Assembly (NCBI GenBank): GCA_016785225.1
Contig: JAFBJZ010000957.1
Coordinates: 226,501 to 290,500, forward strand
Reading direction: 5' to 3'
DNA from: Psettodes erumei
Taxonomy: Eukaryota > Chordata > Actinopteri > Pleuronectiformes > Psettodidae
Length of the DNA: 64,000 nucleotides
A program made the position numbers and the translations under genes. The notes under the pieces were generated by a model. That model was not told the DNA's origin and did not search any database. It saw only the letters and a list, made by a program, of their open reading frames with translations. Positions 13,901 to 25,900 of this stretch are shown piece after piece (the first letter of the stretch is position 1; each line of letters starts with the position of its first letter).

Positions 13901-16900
13901 TGCAATGGTTTCAGCAAAATCTGAGTGTGTCCTTGCTCAACAGTTACCTTTGTTGTTTTTGCGGTTAGGGTTAGTAAGTGTAGTAGTGTGTAATATGTGT
14001 TTGGTGCTCACAGGTTCCAGGTGACCGGCCTGACTGAAGGTCAGTGGTATGCCTACAGAGTCAGAGCTTTCAACAAGTTGGGAGCCAGCCGTCCCTGCAG
14101 GGCCACAGATGAGATCCAGGCCGTGGATGCTAGAGGTAGGCTGGCTGAGTCACAGTAAAGAGGTTTGGAGTAGGAATAAACAAATCCGGGATCTGGAGTA
14201 CCACAGTTCTTTTGTATAATTTCGACAGAACCCCCAGAGATCCAGCTGGACGTGAAGCTGCTGGCTGGTCTGACTGCCAGAGCTGGTACCAAAATTGAGC
14301 TTCCCGCTGATGTCAAAGGAAAGCCTGATCCCAGGGTGAAGTGGACCAAGGCTGACCAGGTCCTGCGAGCCGACAACCGCATCGCCATCGATACCCAGCC
14401 AGGACACTCCAAGCTCTCCATTGCTGAAACCACCCGAGGAGACACTGCTACCTACATCATCGAGGCAGTCAACATCTGTGGACGTGCCACCGCCACTATT
14501 GATGTTAACATCCTCGGTACAGAGGCACATTCATTATCTAACCCATAATACCTATCCTGCTTTTCCTATATATTATATTTAGGAGGAAAGGCACATGCTA
14601 GCAGTTTCTTCTTTTTCATGAAATATTTGTTTCCTTTTTTCTTCTGCTTTCTTCATATGAATTATTGGATGGTTTGAGCAGTCAGGTGTAGCCTTCAAGT
14701 TCTGATTAGCTCTTGTTGGCAAGTCATCTCAAGTCAGACAATGAATCAAGTTCTTTTTCTGCTTGGTTAATAAGCTGAACAAGCCAAAGTAACTACATAC
14801 TTAGTGTGCAGGAGATATGTTGTTGAATATCAAAAATACTAGACAAAAAGCTTGTCGTATCTAGCATTTTGTATCCTGGCTGCTGAGTCATGTTTTATCC
14901 ACTCCTCTCCAGATAAACCTGGCCCTCCAGCTGCCCTTGATATCTCTGAGGTCACCAACGAGTCATGTCTCATGGCCTGGAACCCTCCCAGGGATGACGG
15001 TGGCTCGCCCATCACCAACTACATTGTGGAGAGTCGTCAAACGGACAAAGAGGAGTGGGTTAAGCTGTCAGCCACAGTCAAGCACACCACCTTCAAAGCC
15101 TGCAAGCTCATTGCTATGAAAGAGTACATCTTCAGGGTCAGCGCTGAGAACCAGTATGGCATCGGCGAGCCTGCAGAGCATGTACCAATCATTGCAAAGT
15201 ATGCCTTTGGTAAGTTGTTTTACATCATTATCTAATTATCTGTCCAAAGTTGCCTCTTTTGAGCAGATGATGGACAAAGACAAATTATTCTCCGTTTCAG
15301 ACCCCCCTGGTCCTCCAACCAGAGTCACTCCCTCTGAAATTGCTAAGGATGCCGTGACTCTTACCTGGTGCGAGCCAGATGAGGATGGCGGCAGTCCCAT
15401 CACCGGATACTGGATCGAGAAGTTTGATCCAGAGAGTGACAAGTGGATCAGATGCAACAAGCTGCCTGTTAGGGACACAACCTTCAGGTGAATTATCACG
15501 TTGGCCAAGTTACAGGAACAGTGATGGGGTGAAGGATCTTTATTTGTTAAGAAATGGTAGAAATATTTTTTCTGACCGTGAGTCTGTGTGGCTTCAGGGT
15601 GAAGGGACTCCCCACCAAGAAGAAGTACCGCTTCCGTGTTCTGGCTGAGAATCTGGCTGGACCTGGAAAACCGAGCACAGAGACCGATCCCGTCCTTATC
15701 AAAGATCCCATCGGTATATCATGTCATTCAATACTGCTAGCCTGTGTACATTCAGTTGAAAACTGCTGTAATCAGTTTAAAGACTAAAGTTTAACTACTC
15801 TACTATCTGTCATCAGAGTAATAGGAATGAGAATATGAGTACTCTGATGATTCTAATGACCATACTCTTCTCCAGATCCTCCATGGGCTCCTGGTAAACC
15901 CGTTGTCAGGGACATCGCCAAGACCTCAGCAGTGGTGGCCTGGACCCGGCCAGAGCATGATGGTGGAGCTAAGATTGAAGGCTACATCATTGAGTTCCAA
16001 AAGGCTGGAAGCGAGGAGTGGATCCGGATCGCAGAGGACATTCCTCAGACTGAGCACCAGCTGCAGGGCCTAATTGAGAAGCAGGAGTACTCGTTCAGGG
16101 TTAAGGCCGTCAACAAGGCCGGCGAGAGCGAACCGAGTGAGCCAAGTGATCCTGTGGTCTGCAAGGAGAGACTTTGTAAGTTCAGCTAAGACTATCATCT
16201 TTTATGATGATAACCATTTGCCTCTGAGAATCGAGTTTCGAGATTCAGGTCCAGGATTGCTGCCAATACTCCTTGTTTCTGTTCCACAGACCCCCCGTCA
16301 GCGCCTCAATGGCTCGAGGTGACCAACATCACCAAGACCAACGCTGACCTAAAGTGGCAGGCTCCCAGCAGTGATGGAGGCTCACCCATCACCAACTACG
16401 TGGTGGAGAAGAGGGATGTGAGGCGGAAGGCTTGGCAGACTGTAGACACCACCATTAAAGAGCTCAAGTACACCGTGACTCCTCTCAACGAGGGATCGCT
16501 ATACGTGTTCCGTGTTGCAGCTGAGAACGCCGTCGGGATGAGTGAATTCTGTGAACTGGAGGATGCTGTGCTCGCCAAGGACACTTTCAGTATGTTATCA
16601 CCACTCTCTGAAACATGTTTTACAGCATCGATCAAAATTAATACCTGCATGACCCCTGATCCAGCGCATGTTAGCAGGACTTAAAACTTTCAATGGTATC
16701 TCAGTTTTAAGACCCCAAGCCAGACTTCAAAGAAAAGAAGCTGAAGACCACCTGTCCAGTATTTAAATTAATGTCTGCCATGTTCTCTGCAGCAACTCCT
16801 GGACCTCCTTATGCCCTGACCGTGGTGGAGGTCGCCAAGAGACATGTGGAGCTGAAATGGGAACCTCCCAAGAGCGATGGTGGAAGACCCATAACCAAGT

Positions 16901-19900
16901 AGGAATGTTGTAACTAGTAACTGAAATAAGATGATATTGAAGGAATGTTCTGTATATACAAAGTTTACTACAATATTATTCATATATGTATTATTTTATA
17001 AAGCAACAGAAGGGAGTGTAAATCCTATTCACAATTCATTCCGTGAAATAACTAAATTCCTAAACTCCAAAATTATTTAACAAGACAATCTCTCTTTGCT
17101 TCCAAGGTATGTGATTGAGAAAAAAGAGAAGGTTGGAACCCGTTGGCTGAAATGCTGCAAGACACCAGACAAACAGACTCAGTTCAAGGTGACAGATGTG
17201 GACGAAGGGTCAGAGGTTCAGTTCCAGGTCAGAGCTGAGAACGAGGCCGGAGTTGGAGATCCAAGCGAACCCACTGAGATCCTCACAATTGAGGATCCAA
17301 CCAGTAAGTCACTATCAAATATTTGTAGGAAATGCAGGCATTTATTTTGTGTTCAGGATCATCATTTACTGATGGTTAGTGTTTGTCTACTAGTATTAGT
17401 ATACAGCAGATGAATACAGAAAATCACATGCTGTATTTATAGCACATTCAGGAAGAATGCATTTCAGATATTTTAACAGATATCCACCACTCACAGGTGC
17501 TCCATCGCCTCCTCTTGATGTGGCCGTCGTCGATGCGAGCAGGGAGCATATCAACATCACCTGGAAGCCTCCGGCCAAGGACGGTGGCTGCCCTGTCACC
17601 GGCTACCATGTTGAGGTGGCAGAGGCCCGTCCAGAGCTGAAGTGGCTCAGGGTCAACAGCAGACCAATCAAGGAGCTCAAGTTCAAGATTGATGACGGAA
17701 TCAAACCTGAGAAGAAGTACGTCATCAGAGTTCGTGCCATCAACTCTGTTGGCGTTAGCGATCCCTCCGAGATCTCCGACAAGGTCTTCACCAAAGATCC
17801 CGACTGTAAGCAGCCACAGTTCTCTGTTTATTAAGATAGGTCCAAACCAAAACACTGATAATTAACACTAATTAATATTCCTCTCCCCTGGTTTAAGGTG
17901 CTCCAACTATGGATTTGGAGGCACAGGATGTGGTTGTGGTTGAGGGCAAGAAGCTGCAACTGAACATCCCCTACAGGGCAATCCCAACACCCAAAATGGT
18001 CTGGCAGAAGGACACAGTGGAGTGTAAGGCCGATGACCGACTCTCCATGAGAGTCGAGATGAACAGCGCTCACTTGGAGCTACTCAAGTGCACACGTGCT
18101 GATGCTGGCGCCTATGCCATCACCCTGGAGAACAGTCTGGGAACTGCCACAGGAACGGTCAATGTGAAAGTAATAGGTCAGTTGGATTTAAAAGCAGTTG
18201 CAAACTATAATACCATGCTTTATCTCCTCCTAACCCTATTAAGTACCTTAACTTGCTATATGTCACTAAAACAGCAGTCATCCTCTAATACATTTCTTCC
18301 TGGACCCTGCAGGACTCCCTGGTCAGTGCAAAGAAATCACTTCCAGCGATGCCACCAAGAATTCCTGCAAGATCAGCTGGCAAGCCCCAGAGGATGATGG
18401 CGGTACCCCCATCGTCAGCTACACTCTGGAGCGCCGCGAGGCCTCCAAGAAGACCTACATGCCCGTCATGTCAGGAGAGAATGTCCTGACTTGCACTGTC
18501 AAAGACCTCTTTATCAACTGCGAGTACTACTTCAGAGTGAAGGCTGTCAACAAGGTCGGAGCCGGAGAATATCTGGAGCTACGCAACCCAGTTATCACAG
18601 AGGAAATAAAACGTAAGTCCTGTTTTCAGTTCCATAACATCAGAGCATTGATCTGTATTGTCATTGTGTGCATGTTAGCATTGTCATATTAGCATTTAGC
18701 TCAAGTACAGCTTGACTCAGCCAAGCTAGCGAAAACTCTCCAGTCTCATTCTGTACAAATGGCGCGTGGTACAGCGGTACTCTAGTATTATAGTGAACCT
18801 GGTGGTTTTTGCTGTGGGGACAGCTCAGACATTTGCTTATTTTGGCTAACATCATTTCCACAGAGAAACCAGACCCACCCATCCAGGTGGAGGCTAGCAA
18901 CCCGACATCCAAGTCCATCACAGTCACATGGAAGGCTCCGGACTACGACGGCGGCTGTCCCATCCAGGGCTACATCGTGGAGAAGATGGAGAAGGACGGC
19001 GACCGCTATGAGAGGGTCACCCCAAGCCTGGTTCCCGGTTTCTCCTTTGTGGTGACGGGCCTGAAGGAGGACGTGGAGTATCAGTTCAGGGTCCGAGCCG
19101 AGAATGCTGCTGGAGTCAGTGAGCCGTCACGCAGCACACAGCTAATCAAGGCTGCAGACCCTGTCGGTACGAAAAGCTAAAAATGGTTTAAAATCATTCA
19201 TCAATCGAGGAGCGTATTTAGCTTTAAACCTAGAAGACCTAGAAGACCTAGAAGAAGATCTAGTTAAATTTCAAACCTCTATCTCATTTTCAGAAAAACC
19301 AAAGGTCACTCTCCACCCTCGTGTGCAGTCTGGTCTGTGCGTTAAGAAGGGTGAGGAAATCCACATCGAGGCCTTCATCTCTGGGTCTCCATATCCCAAA
19401 GTCACCTGGCTGAGGAACGATGAGGATGTCACCAAAGAGCCAACCAAAAAGATTGTTCCTTTGGTGAAGAAGAGGAAAACCAAAGCCAAGGTTTGTGTCC
19501 TCACAGGGAATCTGACAGCCCTATTGCATTTCTACATATTTTTAAGATTAATTATACTTTCTGTTTTGGTCTCTCCAGGTTGCAGAACCAGAGGAGGAGT
19601 TTGTATCTCCAATGCGTGAGCGTCTGGGTCTGGATCAGACCAAGAAGGGCCAGTCTGCGGTGATGATCCGCGACGCAGTCAGAATTGACCACGGAACCTT
19701 CACCATCAAGGTGGAGAACACTCACGGTGTTGCCACCGCTTCCTGCATTGTCAATGTCCTCGGTAAGTCATCTATCTGTTATGACTTTCTGTCCCAGGAC
19801 CTGAACCTGCAGCTGAGATGACCTCAGTTACTTTCAATGAGAGGAAATCTCTACATTAACAATTACAAACTCAGCTGCTGCAAATGACAGAGAAAATCAA

Positions 19901-22900
19901 TTCTCCCACAGACAAACCTGGCCGTCCGATCAACATCACCTTTGATGAGATCAGAAACGACTCTGTCATCTGTAACTGGGAGCCTCCTGAAGATGACGGT
20001 GGCAGCGAGATCCTGAACTACATCCTGGAGAAGAGGGACAACAAGAACCACGACATCGGCTGGATTACCATCAGCTCCACCCTAACGACCACCAGCTGCC
20101 TTGTCACCAAGCTCATTGAAGGGAAGGAGTACATCTTCAGAGTCACCGCTGAGAACAAGTGTGGCTGCGGGCTGCCGGGCATCTCCGAGCCACTGGTTGC
20201 CCAGAACCAGTTCAGTAAGTAAAGGAAAATAAACCCGATAAAGAAGTACATGAAGCAAAATTGAGAGCTCCTGAGTCATCTGCTTTCAGTTTTCTTTGGC
20301 ACCACCTGATGGTCATATTCAGAAGTACTCTATACTTCATAGCAATGAAGGCCCCAACCCTTTCCTCTTTCCATTAATGTATTAAGGGCGTTGAGTCACT
20401 CACTTTATTTCCACCCCCTTAGATCCTCCTGATGCTCCCAACACTCCCAGAGTCCACGAGGTGACAGCGAGTACCGCCCACATCTCCTGGCACGAGCCAA
20501 AGGACAACGGCAGCCCCATCCTGGGTTACTGGATTGAGAGGAAGGAGGTGAACAGCAAACACTGGACGCGAGTAAACCGAGCCCTCCTCAACTCCCTGGA
20601 GGTGAAGGTCACCGGCCTGATGGAGGGTCTCACCTACATCTTCAGAGTGTGTGCTGAGAACCTGGCCGGGCCCGGGCCCTTCAGTGAGCCCACTGACCGC
20701 ATCGTCGCCATGGATGCCATCTGTAAGTTTTTATCAAATGCAGGAGCGAAAGGAAAGGAGGTGGCGAGCAGCAAAAGAGCTAATCCTTCTCACGTACACT
20801 CAACCTGTCCTTACTTTTATTTATAGTATCCTCTTATGGTCACATTTCTGATGAATCACAAACTTTTTTATCATGTTCATTTAAGTCTGTTTATTTCCTC
20901 CAAAATATGAAATATGTGTCTGCTCCCTCTTAGTGCCTCCTGGCCCCCCCACTCCATGGATTGTGGACACTGGAAAGGACTCAGTCATTGTGGCCTGGAA
21001 GCCCCCGCTGTACAATGGTGGAGGAGACATCTTGGGATACCATGTTGAGAAGGTACAGAAAATTAATATGGTAAACTCACTGGATTCTTGGACTTGAACT
21101 GAAATGTTACATTTGCAGTATCTGGTTTGTTGTTTGTCATTTCAGAAGAAGAGTTTCACTTAAGTTTACAACATTTAACTCCTCTTCTCTGCTCACAGGT
21201 TCTGGCTGGAGAGAAGACGTGGACTCGGAGCACAGAGTTCAGGTGTAAAGAGCTGACGTACACAGTGACAGGCCTGACTGAAGGAGCTGATTACTACATC
21301 CGTGTCATTGCCGTCAACGATGCTGGTCCCGGAGCTCCCGGAGTTACTGAACCCGTCACGGTCAAAGAGCCTCAGGGTGAGAACAGTTTGAGTAATGTTA
21401 ATAGTTCTTACCTTCATGTATTTTAAGAGGATTTCTTTCTGCTATTAAGAAAAAAAAATGTTTGATTATTTTTCATAACTGCCTGAAAAAAGAAGTTGAA
21501 AACAAATTTCAGCACTTGTGCTTCACCCATCATGATGAATGATTCCCAGCTGATTATGAGATTTGATACTACAGTTCTCACTGTCTGCGTCATTCAGAAT
21601 CTCCCGCTGTGGACTTTGATGATTCCGTGAAGAACGGCGTCTTCATCAAGGCAGGTGACCCTCTTAAACTTCCCGCCGTGGTGAAGGGCCGACCCCAGCC
21701 GGAGGTCAAGTGGGCCAAAGATGAGGCCGATATCGACAAAGAGAGGATGATCGTGGAGACAGAGGGCAAGCACAGCACTCTGTTCATCAAGACGGCCGTG
21801 AGGTCAGATCACGGAAAATACCAGATCACTGGTACCAACAGCAGTGGGACCAAGACCGCTGAGACCAGAGTGGATGTTATGGGTCAGTGTCACAGGAACA
21901 CACCGCAGCATCCATTTGTACCCCAAATACCCAAAATCCCAGTCATACATGCTCAGGAATTGTTCAGCTTTCTGAAAAAGCAATCCTGATGTTGGTTTTA
22001 GAAACTTAAGAACCAATTGAAGATAAAGTGGCTCGTGCCCATGAACAAATCTCAGAAGATCACATTTGTAGTGTTTTCTTTCAGGGTTGTTGTGATCTTC
22101 ACATTTTCGTCATATTAAAGTCACTTAAAGTCCCAAGTTTACACAAAACATCTTTGAATGATTTACAGTTTTTACTGGTCTGTGTTTCTGCAGACGTACC
22201 TGGGCCGGTGGTTGACCTGAAGACTGTCATGGTGACCAAGAAGAACATCACTCTCACCTGGTCCGACCCCTTGGACAATGGCGGCAGTGACATAGTTGGG
22301 TACGAGGTGCTGAGGAAGGATTCCAAGATGAAACTCTTCCGCCAGCCCATCGAGACGGCATCCTGTAAGTGTGATGTCCAGGGCCTGCTGGCTGGTGAGG
22401 AATACGACTTTAGGGTCATCGCCAGGAACAAGTACGGTGATGGAGCTCCAGCCGACCTGGGACCCATCTTGGCCGAAGATCCCAAAGGTAATCTCATAAA
22501 AATATGACCTGTTACCAATGTTAGCTGACATTTTGCAGACATTTCTAAGGCAGAATATCCAACTGACCAAACTTCCTGATGATGTTCCAGGTACTCCCTC
22601 TGCCCCTGAGAAGCTGCACTACACTGACAGAAGTAAGACCACCATCACTCTGGCCTGGCAGCCCCCTCGCACTGATGGCGGCAGCCCCATCAGAGGATAC
22701 TATGTGGAGAAGATGAGGTCTGATGGCAACGAGTTTGAAGTGGCCAACCGCAAGATCTTCACTGAATGCTGCGGGACCATTGAGAACCTCTCGGAGAACC
22801 AGGAGTACGAATTCCGTGTCAAAGCTGTGAATGAGGTCGGGGACGGAGATCCATCCAAGCCAATCACCGCCAAGATCCAGGATGATGAAAGTATGAGACT

Positions 22901-25900
22901 CAGTCTTGAAATCTTAATGTTAAAATGATTTGTGCCTGATCAGACTGTCTAAGATCCAAAAGAGTGACAAAAGCAACAGATTAACAAGTGTTTGTTGTCC
23001 ACAGTTGCTCCTGTTATTACAATCCTGAAGTTCTTCAAGAGCAACGCCATCATTGTGAGGAAAGGGGCGGCCATCGACATCCCAGCGGAGGTAAAGGGAC
23101 TCCCTCTGCCGACAATCCAATGGATGAAGGACGGCGAGGTGATCGAGCAGCCTGATGGGGAGAAGATGACAATGGAGACTGAGGAGGTGGGCAGTGATTC
23201 ATTAGATCATGGACTTCATACTTTTAATCCGTGTGGTCAAGAAATCCGTTGCTTTCACCATTCATCATAAAGCTCCTAATCACCCAGTACTTCGCTTGAT
23301 CGGTTGTGAACTTGCTCACAAGTTTTTTCTTTTGACGACCAAATTTTATGGTTCTTTGTCTAATTAATAATTAATAACTCTGATGGCTACTGCTGGTTGC
23401 TACCCATTTCGTGCATCTCTCTTTTTAATTGTGCTTGAGTAGCATATGATATAAACTGAACCTCTCTAACTTTCAGATCAACCGGACAACTCTGACAACA
23501 AAGATTGCCATCCCAGAAACCGTTAGGCAGGACAAGGGCAGCTACAAGCTGGTGGCTGAGAACTGCTATGGCAAAGCTCAACATGTCATCAGAGTTGAGG
23601 TTCTTGGTAAGAATTTGTCTGACCCAAAAAATGTCAGGCTTTTAGTGTTAGGGTTATTGTTGTATATTTGTTAAAGTAAAATGTGAAATGTCTGAAAGTT
23701 CTTTACATCTCCACATAATGAACAACACATTAACCAAACCTGCCTTTTCAGACCGTCCTCTTCCTCCAAGAAACGTTGTGGTCTCAGACATCAAGGCCGA
23801 TTCTTGCTACCTGACTTGGGAAGCCCCAGAGGACAACGGCGGCAGCGAGATCACCAACTACATTGTGGAGCGCAGAGACGCCAGCAAGAAGAAGTCCGAC
23901 TTCGATGTTCTCACCATCAACCTCATTGACAGAAGATATGGGGTGAGTTTAGGCTGCCGGTGCAGAAAACTAAACTAAAGCTCACTGCATTGATTAATGA
24001 TTGATTACTCACTGATTAAGTAAGTAATATTCAAATTAATAACAAATTTTAGATTGAGTATTTTTACAGTAAAGCTCCTCCAAAAAAATGTTTTCTAAAC
24101 TCAACACTTTTGAAGAAACTAACAAAAAGAATTGTCTCTATTTTCCACGTAATCATTATCTTAAACTTCCAAAAATAATTTCTATCTTTAAAAAAACTCA
24201 TTCTGCACCCTCAGGTCTACAAACTGGACCTGAACGGTACCTACCAGTTCAGGATTAAAGCTGAGAACAAGTACGGTGTCAGCGATGGCTGCGATTCAGA
24301 GAAAGTCCAGCTGAGGGATCCGTTCGGCCTCCCTGGACCACCACGTAACCCTAAAATCATTGCGGCCACATCAACCACCATGACTTTGACCTGGGATCCT
24401 CCTCTGGACAATGGTGGCTCCACCATCCAGGGATACTGGCTGGAGAAGAGGGAGCGTGGCGCTGTGTACTGGGGTCGTGTTAACAGGGCTCCAGTCACAA
24501 AACCAGCGGTGAGGGGCCTGCAGTACAACGTGCTCAGGCTCATCGAAGGAACAGAGTACCAGTTCAGGGTTGCAGCCTGCAACGCTGCAGGAGTCGGACC
24601 CCCCAGTGAAGCCACTGAGTGTCGCTTCGCCGTGGATCCATGCAGTGAGTGTTTTCTCTCTGTAGAAGCTTTATTCATCTGTTAAAAGTTTGCACACACA
24701 CTGATCCCACTCTCACTGTGTTTAATATGTTTGAATTTATTCATGGTTTCACGGAGTGATCAATAGTGGTCAACAGAAAAAACGTCATGTGGTGTTCTGT
24801 ATCAGTTCATCTCAGCAGTCACTGAAGATGTATAGCGTTTATACTGAGTGAATAATTGACGTGTCTGCAGTTGTGCAGCACAATGCTATAGAAGAAGGCT
24901 AGTAATTTCATAATAAAAAGACTGACCTTTGATCCCTCCGTGCTCCTCTCTTAGACCCTCCCAGCTCCCCTGGAAACCCTGAGGTTAAAGACAAGACCAA
25001 GAGCAGCGTCACTCTCAGCTGGACTCCACCGGACAAAGATGGGGGTAGCCCCCTCAAGGGTTACATCATTGAGGTCCATGAGGAGGGGTCTCCTGATTGG
25101 AGGAGGGTGAACCCTGCTGACAAGCTTCACCCATCCACAGAAATCACCGTGCCTGATCTAAAACAGGGCAAAAAGTGCAAGTTCAGGATCTTTGCTGTTA
25201 ATGCCGCCGGCAACTCAGAGCCCGCTAAGACGGCCGACATCCTGGTCCAGGACATCCTGAGTAAGTGTGTCCATCAGCCACAGCAGCTTTAGTCCTGCTG
25301 ACTGTCGGTGCTGCTGTTAATCAAGCCACTGTCCACTGGTTTTGATGAGTCTGTTAGCTGATAGAAATCAGATGTTGTTCACGCAGATCGATTCAAATCA
25401 AATGTTTGATAAAGATGTCCATCAAGGATCTATGTTAGCGCCCCTGCTATTTTATCTGAACACAGATAATGGGGTTAGGGTTAGACAAAAAACATCTAAT
25501 TAGATTTTGAGTTTGTTCTGATTCTTTAAAAATATATAGGAGTGGAATAAAGTTCATATCAGTTTTTTCTGGTTTTAAAAGAGCTGTTCATGTTTGTTCT
25601 CCAGTCGAGCCGACTTTGTCTCTGGATGTGAGTGCTCACGACCTGATGAACTGCAGAGCAGGAACAACCATCAAGATTCCCGCCACCATCACTGGACGAC
25701 CCATTCCCAAAGTCACCTGGACTTTCGACGGAACCGCTGAGACCGAGAAGAAGAACGAACTTCACACGCTGCCCGTCGACTCAGAGGTCAGACATCGACA
25801 TGTAACACATAAAGAATCATAGATTAGTATTTAATTTTTGCTCTGTCAGTCAATGTAAGGCATTTGTTTTTAAGACTTTTAATGGCTTCAAAAGATCAAT

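Larger units (their letters stand above)
10416..17805 (+). other. ttn: I-band/A-band junction of titin
   Basis: The first Fn3 of the gene segment starts at 10792, directly after the last I-band Ig (w26). The following order is Fn-Fn-Fn-Ig-Fn-Fn-Ig-Fn-Fn-Fn-Fn-Fn-Fn. Fn3 domains in titin are confined to the part bound to the thick filament, so this marks where the protein leaves the elastic I-band and enters the A-band edge. Confidence 0.92.

Noticed and set aside
13963..13974. Telomere-like ggttagggttag motifs (also near 25471, 29635 and 35249)
   Set aside because: Only one or two units each, scattered in introns; too short to be called interstitial telomeric repeats.
19222..19262. Short tandem agacctaga units in the intron before w48
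   Set aside because: Three imperfect copies only; an ordinary simple repeat without further meaning.
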